Shown here: in pieces, positions 52,965-64,000 of the stretch | Numbering within the stretch: the first letter of the stretch is position 1 | Layout of the letters: every line of letters starts with the position of its first letter | Assembly: GCF_001039355.2 (NCBI RefSeq) | Contig: NW_019773513.1 | Location: 1,638,250-1,702,249 of the forward strand | Source: Lingula anatina | Lineage: Eukaryota; Brachiopoda; Lingulata; Lingulida; Lingulidae | Direction: 5' to 3' | Length of the DNA: 64,000 nucleotides | Notes under the pieces: generated by a model | The model's database searches: none | What the model saw: only the letters and a program-made list of their open reading frames with translations | Told to the model about the DNA's origin: nothing | Position numbers and translations under genes: made by a program

Positions 52965-55900
52965 GGGTTGAGTTTCACAGCAAGACTTCTCACTTGAAAG
53001 GTATACTTTTACCTGTGCTATGATCTATTAACAAATGAAATTATCTTCCTGTGGGACCTACCTTGATCCCCATCCCAGACACGTGAAAACGGGCTTCAAA
53101 ATGTTTGTCAGCAAGATTGACCAGAGACAACCTCAGACTAGAGAACCATTATTTGGGCTTGAGCTCAAATTAGCAAGTGCACTAAGTCAGATAGTCTTAT
53201 TGCCTCTAGAGGGATCTGTGAGATATGAATATCTTGATTAAACCTGTTTGTTGATAGTTCATGCACACTTATGAGGATTTTATCTCATCAGACTGTCAGC
53301 TTTTAAATTGAACATCGTGTTATTAGCGCATACATATAAGTAAGACAGCATTTCTGCTCTTCTTGACCATAGTGTGATCCATGATGAACTTGTATATGAT
53401 TGATATTTGAAAGATTATTATGACACAGCTTATATAATTTGCCTGGAATCAGACTCTAATGGTATTGGAGGTTAATAAGTGCATGGTGATTAGAACATAC
53501 TAATGGGTTGCTGGTTTTTTTTTTGAATAGAGAAGTCTCTGAATCATTTAGTGGTTTGGAGGTTGCCATGTGATGATTACTAGAAGTTACGTCTTCTGAT
53601 TTATATTTTTGCCTGTACTATAGGAATAGATTTATTGTCATTCTTCAAAGCAATATATGACAGTACAAAAAATCAATATTTTCTTTGAAGTTTGATTTTG
53701 TTAACTTTTGTGTAGAATTTAAAAAGATCTCAGAATTAATATTAGGGGAGGAATATTTGAACTGAATAAGAGAATTAAGAAAAACAGACATCCTGTTCAA
53801 ATCTCTGGTTTCTGAAGCTTAATTACAGTGGGTTACCTTGTTGAAGACATTAGGTAATATGGATACAATGCTAATTAATAATTAATAAACATTTTTTTCT
53901 GTGGGTCTATGGAAGCAACTAGAGTTAAATCAAAACGCAATTGGATGTCTTTCTACATAAAGTATAAAAAAATCTATTTCATGTGGAAAATCATTGAATG
54001 GAATGCAGTGTTTCAGCACAGTCAGTATCAATGTCAGAAGAGCAGGGTTTCACTCTCCAAATTGTAATTACTGATGTTGTGTTGCCCTAGAAAAAAAAAA
54101 GAGATATACCTCAATAAACTAATTACTTTGAGCACCTTGGACAGGAAACAGAACATACATTACAGTGGTCTGGTTTAGGGATAATGATTATTGTGGAATT
54201 GCTTATAAGATTTATTCTGTTCTGTTCTGTGCTCATCATCATTCATTTGGCTAAATTATATGGATTATTTCAAAGTTATATGGTTATAGATCATATCTCT
54301 GTAGCATGGCAATTGTTATATTGTGAGTACCATACTGAATGAATACATACCGGAATGAATACACATCTAAAACCTGAGAAGAGGTAAAAATAAAAAACCC
54401 ATTATTTTAAGACCAGTGGACTAGTCTGAAGTTCCAATCCTTAATGAATTTAAATTGTTGCAAGTAGTCAGTATTATTTTCAGGAAAATATGTACATTTT
54501 TTTTCTAAAAAAAAAAAAAAAAAAAAGTTACAAGAGATATGGAATTTGATGGAAAAAGAGTCTGGTCCTCATTGTTTACCTGCAAGCTATTGAAAAGTGA
54601 GCCCCTGGCATAATGTTTCTGTGAGGAGTAAGTGTTAACAGCCATACTCTGCTTTCATGTAGGGATTTCCTGTAATTGTGAAATACAAGCAAAAGAAAGA
54701 TGAAAGGTTAAGTACAAATGGCGTACTTCTGATGTGCCATTAAAAGAATGATATGTAGTGTTTGGAGGGTACAAGGTGTGAGTAAATATGTTCGGAGGAT
54801 TGATCTGGAGTTTTTTTTCTTCTTTAAACTGTACTCGTGAGCTCTGTGGGAACTGGGCACAGATGTTTTTGCTGAGTCTCTTTACTTAAGATGTGTTATA
54901 ATGATGTAATTTTACCCCAAGTTCCTTCTCAAGGTCAGGTCACTGATTTGATTTATTTTTGAGTTTGTGGTTATTTATTAGGACAAAATGGACTTGTAAT
55001 GGTATAATGACTTGGTGTTGTTTTAATTTAATGTCGTTTTAAACTTATCAGAATCATGTAAACTAGATGGTTCTTTACCTATCCATTTGGCTATACCGAA
55101 TTCTTTTTGAAATACCAAATTTTATTGAATAGATTGATAACTTGGTTACAATAGGAATATAAATGCTAACAGGAAATGAAATGATTTGATTTTGTTGTGG
55201 TAGGACACCTGTGGCCTGCCTAAATTACAGAAACAGAAAATTGAATTTTTGCAAAGTTATAGTCAAAGGACATGGCTTAATCCTATACTCTGTCTCAGTT
55301 CTATACATACATATGTATATACATATATATTTCTATCTTAAATTTCAACAAACCATGGCATTTGCATCTATGAATATAATAATGGTACAGGAACAAATAA
55401 AATAAGGACATTAATTAATATGTGCTCAATCAATCAGTAAGAAACAAAAAGAAACAAAGAGAAATGGATATAAAATGCATTTCGCTATTTCAACTTTATT
55501 TTCTAAACCAAAAACTGCAATAAACAGTGATTTTCATTTTTATGTTCTTTAATAGTGACTGATCAAGAGTTTTCTTGGATAGCATCTTTTGCTATAAAAT
55601 ACATAAGCAGAGTCCAGACTTCACAACTGGAATATACACTCTTCAAAATTTCTGCTATAAATCAATGCTCTATCCAATGTTCTGTCTGAATGTGTGATGG
55701 AAATTTGAGATAACACTATAACAGAGAGAATTTTTCCACAATTTAAATTGATTAGGTCTGATGGATACGTTTGTAACTTTTTTTGCATTGATACATCAAG
55801 CAGTTGTATGGTACAAGTTTTGGCATGTTTTATGTTTTATGACTTTCAGAAAGATGACATCAAACTATGATAAAACTTGAAAAGTTTGAGTCTTGTGAAT

Positions 55901-57476
55901 TGCTGTTGTTGTGCATGAGTGCCTGGCTGCCGGGAGCAACCTACAGATTGTGCTGGGGTGTGCACTGCGTTCTCAGCATTGTGTTCTGCTGCACACGTGG
56001 AATTTATTTGGTTGTGAAGTCAGTGGCAGCTGGTTGTTTTGATTGTCTTTCCATTGTGTTTCCATTGTATGTGCTGCTAATGTTAACTGTTTGTTGATTT
56101 ACTCTGGTAATTTGCTGAATATCTTGTTCGTAAAATGCATTTACAAGCGGATTTTTTTTGATTGATCTGAATATTTTTTGAACAATTTATTTCGATTACA
56201 ATATTTGTTTGATATTTTTAATCAGGTGCTAAATGATCTAATTAGTGGACATAAATTTAGAGATTTTGAACTAGGGGGAATATGTAAAGTGAAGTGCTTA
56301 TGCTGTAGTTTTTGTTCAAGTGCAAGATATTATTAACTGGGCAAAGATCCTGCATTTCCAATTGGACAAATACTGCAATTTCTGGTGCAATCCAATAACA
56401 CCAGTGCCTGTAGGCATAGCTGTATAGACGCACTGTTGTTGAGTCTTGAAGTGAAACCATACATGAAATGCAACCATTAGTGCAAAATGTTACCATGTTG
56501 AAACACTGAAATTAGAATAATCACACGTACATGCACAAATATGAGTCAGTCCTGAAATGTGATTTAGAAAAAAATTGGCACGTTGTTTAATAAAGGTCAG
56601 TGGATTTGGAAAAAGAAAGATGTGTCAATGTTGTTTTCCAGTCATTCATCTTTACTGAGTTTCATGTGTGGTTTAACTTATTATTTGTTGCTTATCTGGT
56701 CATCAAATAGTCATGACCAAGTAACTGTGGGTACGGCTAATTTATTATATCCTTATCAGGTAGGTATTCATTTGGATAATGAAAAAATTTCATGCATGGC
56801 ATATACACAGGAAATTGTATTTTATCCATTTCTGGTGATCATGTTTGTAGCATGCTCTTTTAGTCTGCCAAGCACTTTTTAAAACATAATTATAATATGA
56901 GATAGAAGCAGGCAGTTTATGTAGCTGAACATTGCAGAAAACATAATTTTGGCTGGTAGCACAATCAAATAAGTGATTTGTTTACATCACTTAAAGTTGC
57001 ACAGACATTGCTTTAAGTGCCATCTAAGCAATTTACTTGACACAGCTGCCGATCTGTAACACTAATTATGTTTGATCAGACCATCAGACTCTGTCAGGAC
57101 ATTATAGATTTTATAGCTATCTTGAGGGCAATGGAAAGCAAAATGAGGGTAATAAATTTTTTATAATGAATTATTATTTCATCGCAGATATGTCTTATTC
57201 CAAAAAGGAAGGAGAAGTTGTTTTGTCACAATTGAGTTTATATTATATTTAGTTGTGACTGAGGATTAATGTTAAATAATTGAAATAATATGACATAAAG
57301 TGCATGTCTGTACTGTATGTTTCATGCCCCAAAAATATAGATAAAATATAATTATTCAGTTTTTTCCTTTCTCCTTTGACTTTGATATATGGCTTTATTC
57401 CAGAATATCACCAATCTGTGTGAATTTATCCATCTTTCATAGTCATGATACATAGGTGCCCCTTTCCATCTTACAG
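52965..57476. other. Non-coding stretch, no supported gene
   Basis: A 76-codon frame at 55867-56097 encodes a hydrophobic Cys-rich peptide. A 99-codon frame at 56583-56882 contains a good GTAGGT donor at 56761. Neither has recognisable homology, and both are likely chance frames in AT-rich DNA. Confidence 0.45.
54509..54526. repeat. Poly-A tract
   Basis: About 18 A residues preceded by a T-rich run. It could be simple sequence or an old retroposon tail. Confidence 0.8.
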
Positions 57477-57545
57477 GAGCATGTTATGCGAACAAAGAAC
57501 AGTGATATTGGTCCAGAACCGTACCAACATACACAGAGGAAATGA
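57477..57545 (+). CDS. Possible short terminal coding exon of an unidentified gene
   Basis: A strong acceptor (CCATCTTACAG) is followed by 22 codons and a TGA at 57543-57545. The peptide, beginning EHVMRTKNSDIGPEP, is hydrophilic and coding-like, unlike the Leu/Phe/Ile/Lys-rich chance frames around it. It can be read in phase 0, so it could in principle belong with the exon at 40369, 17 kb upstream, but no intermediate exon supports that. It may equally be chance. Confidence 0.25.
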   Translation, partial: EHVMRTKNSDIGPEPYQHTQRK

Positions 57546-58399
57546 TGACTGATTCTGCCTTACACTTTATTTGCTGACTTTGTAATAATCATTTTTAGGA
57601 ATCCCTTACTGCATGTGTCTGTGGAGGTAAAATTAGCAAATATTTTCACTTCCATTTTTTTTCCTCACAAATTCCAAGTTTAATTGTGTATCATGAAAGA
57701 GCATTTCTAAAATTGCTGCTGGCATTGCTGTTGGAAAGTTAATTGAGATATCAGGTGCTGAAGAAATTACTTGTCATCCCCAAAGAGTGCCATGCTGATA
57801 TTTGCTGATGAAAAGAGTCCTGAAGGACTGATCTTACAAGAAGTGCAACCACCTTTTTCTAATGAAAATGATAAACATTGCCCAAGTTGCAAGTATATAT
57901 ATATTTTGGTCCCTAAATAATATTGTTTTTTAGAAATAGTTTAGAATGTTTGTGCAAGCAATGAATAGGATGAGGAGTGTATAGAATACACATTGAAGCT
58001 CATTTGAGAAAAGCTGAATACTTAAGTAAATTTATATCTGATTTTATTTTAGTTGGAAGGCTTTTTTTCAATTACAGTATGCATATAAAACAATACCTGG
58101 ATGCATGCTTGACGTAATTTGTGGCAAAGTTATGTGATAATCTTTAGTGCTACAACAATCATGCCTTGAAGTATTTAGTAATTTGCCAGGCTGTCTAATG
58201 TCCCAAATTAAGGTGTATGTATTTTTATTGATGAAATAAAGGGCGTAACATCAGCTAGTTGTTGGTTGTAATAGATCCCAAGGCTGACACTTTAAACTAT
58301 AGGATGATTGCAATTGCATTTCACTTACATGCTCGCCTGTATTTTCATATGTTTGGTGAAATCTTTCTTTTGTTTGAAGCACCAGCTGTGGGATAAGTC

Positions 58400-58519
58400 A
58401 GTTACAACTACTTGCCTTCCACTGAATGCGACATACAAGAGCAAATTATATCTCGCCTGGGCCTCCATATAATTACATTCTTATTTGTCACATACAGTGG
58501 AAGGAAAGTAGTTGTAACT
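58400..58519. ncRNA. Long near-perfect hairpin (miRNA-precursor-like or minimal MITE)
   Basis: The left arm 58400-58451 starts AGTTACAACTACTTGCCTTC. The right arm, ending at 58519, reverse-complements to AGTTACAACTACTTTCCTTC. The arms pair over about 51 bp with roughly ten mismatches, closing on a loop of about 17 nt near TCTCGCCTGGGCCTC. The best-paired 26 bp at the base have a single mismatch. It fits an inverted-repeat transposon remnant or a precursor hairpin. Expression is not known, and a MITE origin is at least as likely as a microRNA. Confidence 0.4.
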
Positions 58520-58619
58520 TAAAATACTTGCAGCCACATGTAATGGTTATTAGCAAAAGTTTAGCAGTTACTATGGTAGAAATGAATATTGTATTGACAG
58601 ATTTTTTGGTTTTCTTTTA

Positions 58620-60890
58620 GAATTAAAGGTCTTAATGCTTCTGCTGTGATCTACAGTGTATCAGTATTTTGAGAATAGCCAGGTCTGTCTTATTTTGCAC
58701 ATAAATACTAGCATTGTGTGCAAACTATTTACCAGAAACTTAAACATTGATTCATAAGTTTTTCATGGCAGATACAGCTATTTCATTAATGATTACTTAT
58801 TTCTCAATGCATAAGTATGGATTTTTCTCTTACTGAGAAGATCCAAGAAACCCCATCATTTACCTACTATAATCCACAAGAGTGCATAAATTCCAACAAA
58901 TCTATTAAGTTTTCATTAGAAAAGATCTGTTATATAAGCCTACAAGTCACCAAGGAATAGTAGTGCTCAGTTAACAGCCTGTGTTTGCATATACACACAG
59001 GAGTACAACAGAGTGGTAGTGCAACTTTTTTTTTTTATGACTGATCTTCCAGTATTGATGCAATGCCCATCTAGTATGGTTAACATATATGTTATAGATA
59101 GAGTGTGAGTTTTATGCAAAATACAGGAGATAATTGGCAAGATGAAGTCAAGGGAATTATCTCCTCTATTTTTTGTTTTGAATTAGCTTTGCTATGAGTG
59201 TTCTGTCTGACTGAAACCATAGCTCGTTCATGGAACACAATCGTGCATGTTATAACTCTGCACAGAAAAGAGTATGGAGCTTGTTAATATTATTGTTTAA
59301 TTGGACAAGAGGAGTAAAACTAAGAATATATTTAATAGATGTTGGAAAAATAAAGCTTCTTTTGTATATTTATTGCTTTATCTCCATCTGATGAATTGGC
59401 ATTGTTACCTAATTTTCAAATGCATTATGCCCATATTAGCACTGGAGAAGGAGAAATAAGATTCAAAATAGCAATTTAGGCACTGAGAACTTTCCCACCT
59501 GCTTATGAAGTACAGTGTGTTATTGTTAGTCTATACTCAGTTGATTCAGAGATGATTTATAATACAGCAAAGAACATCTCTTTTTTATTGTGATGTACAT
59601 TTGAGAGGCACTTTTTATTGGACATTTGAATAGGATTAAGTGGGTCTGTCTGTCTATTATAGCAGGATACCAGTTTGATGATGGCATGGTTCACATATAG
59701 CAAATGCATATAATTTAATAACTAAGGTGCAGCAGGTTTTGATCAATATGTCAATATGATAAGAAACAAAATATGAACATTCCAGGTCTGATCTGCAAAT
59801 AACTTGTAGTCACCCGAATGCAGGCTTTCAAAGCTCTAAATGAATTAGACATGCAGCGAGGATGTAGCTTATTTGCATTCTAGGGATTAATTTTCAAAGA
59901 AACACAAAAATCCATTTCCTAGATAGTCAGTTCCACAGGATCTCAGATGGGAAAACAGGCTCTCTATTGTAATTTAAACCATCTTAGCCTTTTCAACTTT
60001 TTTGTTATCAAGAAAAAGTGAGGATTATTTGACAAAGGGCCAATAAACTTTTGAATCTTTCAAACAAAGCATGCATGTTTTCTTGCATTATTAAGTCCAG
60101 TTGATTCTTGTTTACAGAATTTTAAGCAATGGTGTTCACTGGTGCAGAAGCTACCTTTGTGATGGTGACCATCTGAACTAGTGAAGTATCCACACTCGTT
60201 TTCAATAACTGAGACAATGGTACTGATTGACTTTATTTGCCCAAGGAAAATACTTGTGTGATGAAAATATAAAAAGAGGTATTCCAGTACATAAGCTTAA
60301 GGCTGATGATAGCACACCATGTACAATTTAATTCCTGATTAATTAGTCCCCCCACCTTTGGCAATTATGTCCATCGAAGACAAATAAAAATACATTATTT
60401 AAGTGGCAGGGTGCCCCATGGGAAATCTGCAGACTCACTAGCAGTGGCCAGAGGTGCCAGATTAGTTTAAATCACCCAGATGTACAATGTACAATACTTA
60501 AGTCTCAGGACACAACAGGAATTCCCCCCCAAATTGAGCCAAGGCAAGTGGACTCCCAGCTCCTCACACTGCCCTTCTTCTTGCTCACTGTTGGGCCAAG
60601 TTACTAGTTGATCTTATCTCCATGTCGAACAAACTGGTATATTGAATCATCTAATGGTTCAAAGTGGGATCTGTTGTTTATTGATTGGGAGCCAGGAGCC
60701 TTTTTAGCGGGGATTGGGCAGTAACCAAAGCTGACCAATTTTTAGAAGCAAGTTGTTGATTAAGAGTAGAAAGGCACCCCAAGAATAACTTTTGTTATCA
60801 GAAGCATATTGCGGCAAATTTATTCACCAGAAGAAGCAATACTGAGAGTTAAAAAAAGGGCAGTGGATGGACAGAGGAATGTAAAAGCAG
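58620..60890. other. Non-coding stretch, no supported gene
   Basis: AT-rich; nothing recognisable. Content becomes less AT-rich from about 60350, approaching the candidate exon at 60956. Confidence 0.5.
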
Positions 60891-60955
60891 CATTTAGCTC
60901 GGATCAGTTGTACAAACTTATGCAGAACAGTGTCTGAAGACCTACAGCAGCAGAA

Positions 60956-61019
60956 ATGTCAGTGGTGAACGTGGTATCCAGCATAACATCAAGACTTTCA
61001 AAAAGGTCCAAGAAAAAAG
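60956..61019 (+). CDS. Candidate alternative first exon of a KCNIP-type gene (basic N-terminus 1)
   Basis: ATG at 60956 opens 21 codons, MSVVNVVSSITSRLSKRSKKK, ending AAA G|GTATTG in phase 1. The 5' flank is rich in CAG/GAA and less AT-rich than its surroundings, like a 5' UTR. The short Ser/Arg/Lys-rich peptide ending in a lysine cluster is built like the exon at 62221-62305 and like the basic first-exon peptide of vertebrate KCNIP1, which ends ...SK before the shared core. The donor is not ideal (GTATTG). Common downstream exons would lie beyond the window. Confidence 0.45.
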
Positions 61020-62220
61020 GTATTGGAAATAATTTTTCTTTTTACATTTTTTTTTTGTTTGACAGCTTTTTGCATCGGTTATACCTTTTCCTTGTTGCAG
61101 AATTAATTTGTGACAATATTGTGAATCATGTAAGTTTATCCTAAACGTCTTTTCTCAGAACTCTTGATAGTTATGTTATATTGCATTGAGAAAAAATAAA
61201 GACCGTGTGATATTTCTTGGGGTGAAGAGTACACTATAGGTAGTAATACTGACCATGTTCTTGTTGGTATGCCATGTGCCAATACATTTTAGAAGGAAGG
61301 CTCAGTTATGATATAGAAATTGCCTCTCATCATCTAGTTATTTTTTGGCATAGATAGGAACCCTGGCTGTTTACTCACCTCGATGGGGAAGTCTGATCTC
61401 TGAGAAATTTTCAAAATTTTTTTTTTTGAGAGATGAAGATCTGATAAATCATGTTGGACTTGGAACAAGTATTTTATTGTTTTCGCTTCTAATCATTGCA
61501 TGGCCAACGGAGAATAACAAACCCATAAATTTGCTGTAATTCCTAGATTTATAGGCATGGATTTTCTGATTAATCTTAGTAATTGTGTTCATGTATCTTA
61601 TGTGGAAATCCTTTAGCTTAACCAGCACAGCAATGGGGATGTATTTCCAGGAAGATTCATTAAGGACAAGTTTTGTAAACTAGAGTTTCAAAAAGCTCAG
61701 CACATGTGTTAACCTGGACACAGAAAGCCAGAGAACATATTAGTTTATGTGCTAGTTTGGACATTGTTATGCATACTTATGTAATGTAGATTGACAAGGT
61801 TATCTGTACAAAAAACTGTTTCTTTGGCACCTGTTAATGTCACGGCCTGACTGAAATGATGTGGAAATTCAGAGGGATAACTAAAGAGTACAGGAACTTA
61901 CATGTGTAACTCTGAATAGCATCTGGCTGCTACAGTTTCGTTTTAATACTGATCTTTGTGTTACTCTTTTTTTTTTAATGCCACTGATTGTGCAGGTTTT
62001 AACCAACCAGAGGTCAGTCAGGAATTTAGAGATGCAGAGAAATTTAAAGTGGATGCAGGGAGTTTTGAATGATTTGCACTAATTGATTTTTACTTGCCAT
62101 CAGCTAGCTACTTAAGCTAGGGTCAGCCCCTGGACAGAGGTGAATGAGACTTTCTTGTTCACTGATATTAATTTTTGGACTCAAGTTAAAGAGGCGGAGC
62201 CTGACTAAAAATTACTCACG

Positions 62221-62305
62221 ATGTCAATGATCGGGAATGTAGCGGTTCTAACTACAAAGGTGGCACAATTAACTAGTAATGTGTCCAGGAAAATTATGAA
62301 AAAAG
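62221..62305 (+). CDS. Candidate alternative first exon of a KCNIP-type gene (basic N-terminus 2)
   Basis: ATG at 62221 opens 28 codons, starting MSMIGNVAVLTTKVAQL and ending RKIMKK, with G|GTGAGT, a strong donor in phase 1. A GC-box-like GGCGGAG lies 27 bp before the ATG (62193-62199). It starts MS like the 60956 exon, has a V/T/S-rich middle and ends in a lysine cluster before an identical AAAAAAG splice junction. The two therefore look like paralogous first exons feeding one acceptor. The gene identity is inferred from this and from gene order after ARMH3. Confidence 0.5.
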
Positions 62306-64000
62306 GTGAGTTTAAAGTTTTCCAGTGGTGCTGATGTGATAAGGCATGCTGCAGCGCCAACTAACTTTCTTTGAACTTAAATGAAAATCATTACTTCCCC
62401 TCGAAGCAGTTCTTTTCTCCTTGAAGAACACCTTTCCCACCTGTTCTTTTTTTGGCAAACTCGTGGGGCATATTTTTTATCCCCATTGTGTGAGAGACTC
62501 GGTTACTTCACCTTGCAGAACAGGTACATGCCTGCTTTGTAACAATTGATAAGTTCTGTACTCATGGATTCAGAATCTTCTGTTTATTCGGGTGAGTTAT
62601 TGTTATATTGCTATATTTTTGTTTTGTTTTACCTAAAAAAAAGATGATTCTATTTTTGTAGATGAGCAGCTGCTTGTTTTGGTTGTGTCAGTCGTACAGG
62701 TGAACAGTTTAACCTTATGGAATATGAAGCTCCCAGTTCTCTATGCCTTTCAATATGAGCATGGTTCTAAATATCATGTATGCATGCTTTTTGGTTGTCT
62801 ATTAAATCACTCAGGGGAAATTGCTTGTTACATGTATAATATAGAGGTATTTCAACTGTACCTGGAGGCCTAAATTTTTATTATTAAATGTCATACATTT
62901 TTATCTTATATATCAATTTGGCTAAATTGAGTACGTACAGATCAATTGGCAGAGCTGTAGTCAACACTTTTGAAATGTCTTAACTATGATAGTCTATAAG
63001 TTTGGTCCATCTGTGAGCTGATACCTAAAGATCAGAGAAACATGATTGGAGAATACCATGGGAAATCACCAACAACCTGCCTTTGTTCCAATGTGCAACA
63101 AGAAACATAGTATATAATATAATTTGAGACAAGGATTCTTCACTGAATTGAAGTCTTATTTTGCTGGGTGAACTTCTACAATACAATTAGATACGGCACC
63201 CTTATATTTTTTATGTCAAAAGAAGAGAAAAAAAACCCACAAAAACTTAATTTCCTGTAAATATCAAAATTGATCGCATTGTTTCTTTCTAGTGGCATTC
63301 ACTTCATTATTTAATGAGCTGTTCTACGTCATTACGGGCTGTCAGTAGATGATGAGCACACAGTTAAAGTGAAGAAAATGCAATGTTTGCTTTAAATTTT
63401 ACTATTTTTGAAAGTATTTTATCAGGAAAACTGATTACATACAATCAGAATATGTTTCACCAGTCATACTCCATAAAGTAAAAAGTCTTGATCATAGAGT
63501 TTCAAGTAGATGTACTATTTCTAAATCAAGTCCACCTATACAAACTTATTAACCCAGCTGCCATTACCAACTTAGTCACTTGGCCTTTGCCATTACTTAC
63601 GTTAATATGCAATTATATAATGTGGAAGATTTGGGGAGCTAGATAAATGGTTCAATTATATGTTTTCCAATCAAGCAGACACTCCTCACTGGTGGTAGGA
63701 AATGATCAAGATCTATATTTGATCTTGATTTCTTACCTTCACTGGGGCATTGCACCTTTTTAATATCAGTTTCTTAGGTCAGAGATCAGGAGATCAGTGG
63801 AAGATAATTTCTGTTTATTTTACTTTTAGCACATGCAATACATATTTGTTGTGATTCATAAGTGGCCTATAATTGTTCCCTTCTCCTCTTTCAACTGAAG
63901 CACATAAATTCCTTCAGTGTTAAACATCTTTTGATTTTTTGTGATAAACACATTAATCAATAACATTGTTCATGGTTCCAAGGAAATGTGTTTACTGATA
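62306..64000. other. Downstream flank, presumed intron
   Basis: No EF-hand-coding exon is visible up to the window end. A very short ATG frame at 62564-62591 (nine codons, phase 1, GTGAGT donor) could be another first exon, but it is too short to support alone. Confidence 0.4.

Noticed and set aside
56583-56882. Plus-strand 99-codon frame with a GTAGGT donor inside
   Set aside because: The frame lacks an early ATG, the donor falls in phase 0 (unlike the other first exons), and the sequence is hydrophobic AT-rich composition with no family match.
62662-62699. Possible 38-bp internal exon between TTTTTGTAG and GTGAAC
   Set aside because: The peptide does not resemble the conserved start of the KCNIP core, and a short exon with a weak donor is expected by chance here.

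Overview
The window is AT-rich nuclear DNA from an animal: genes are split into many short exons with GT-AG introns, coding density is low, and microsatellites and non-autonomous DNA transposons are common. All three firmly identified genes are ordinary metazoan genes with close human counterparts in length and exon content. The recurrent 'taggcct' words and small introns suggest a non-vertebrate, probably marine bilaterian; I cannot resolve the phylum. It looks like a draft assembly, with an N gap at 5675-5759 and a lone n at 9807.

Layout. 1-5674: no recognisable gene, only simple repeats. 5811-9806 and 9810-11829 are two nearly identical copies of the same locus, the 5' end and first exon of C1QBP. 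They join at the single n, which fits uncollapsed haplotypes better than a true tandem duplication. The first copy carries a 1.95-kb decayed pogo/Tigger-like transposon that is absent from the second, giving an exact empty site. 11181-13803 (+): C1QBP (p32/MAM33 family), six coding exons. 15926-18747 (-): LRP2BP (Sel1-repeat protein), seven coding exons, convergent with C1QBP and hosting a MITE in one intron. 18748-20419: a divergent promoter shared by LRP2BP and ARMH3. 20420-37262 (+): ARMH3 (C10orf76), 25 coding exons read end to end, 692 aa. 37263-64000: mostly non-coding. It holds one orphan first coding exon (40369-40521), a fold-back element, a long hairpin, a possible terminal exon, and three candidate first exons on the + strand (50746, 60956, 62221). 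These three all end in phase 1.

The most interesting inference is that the three phase-1 exons are alternative N-termini of a Kv-channel-interacting protein (KCNIP) gene whose common EF-hand exons lie beyond 64000. KCNIP2 lies directly downstream of ARMH3 in the same orientation in human, so this would be an ancient gene pair with a conserved multi-promoter design. The genes in the window do not form a pathway: C1QBP is mitochondrial matrix, LRP2BP is a scaffold for megalin (LRP2), and ARMH3 is a Golgi PI4KB partner.
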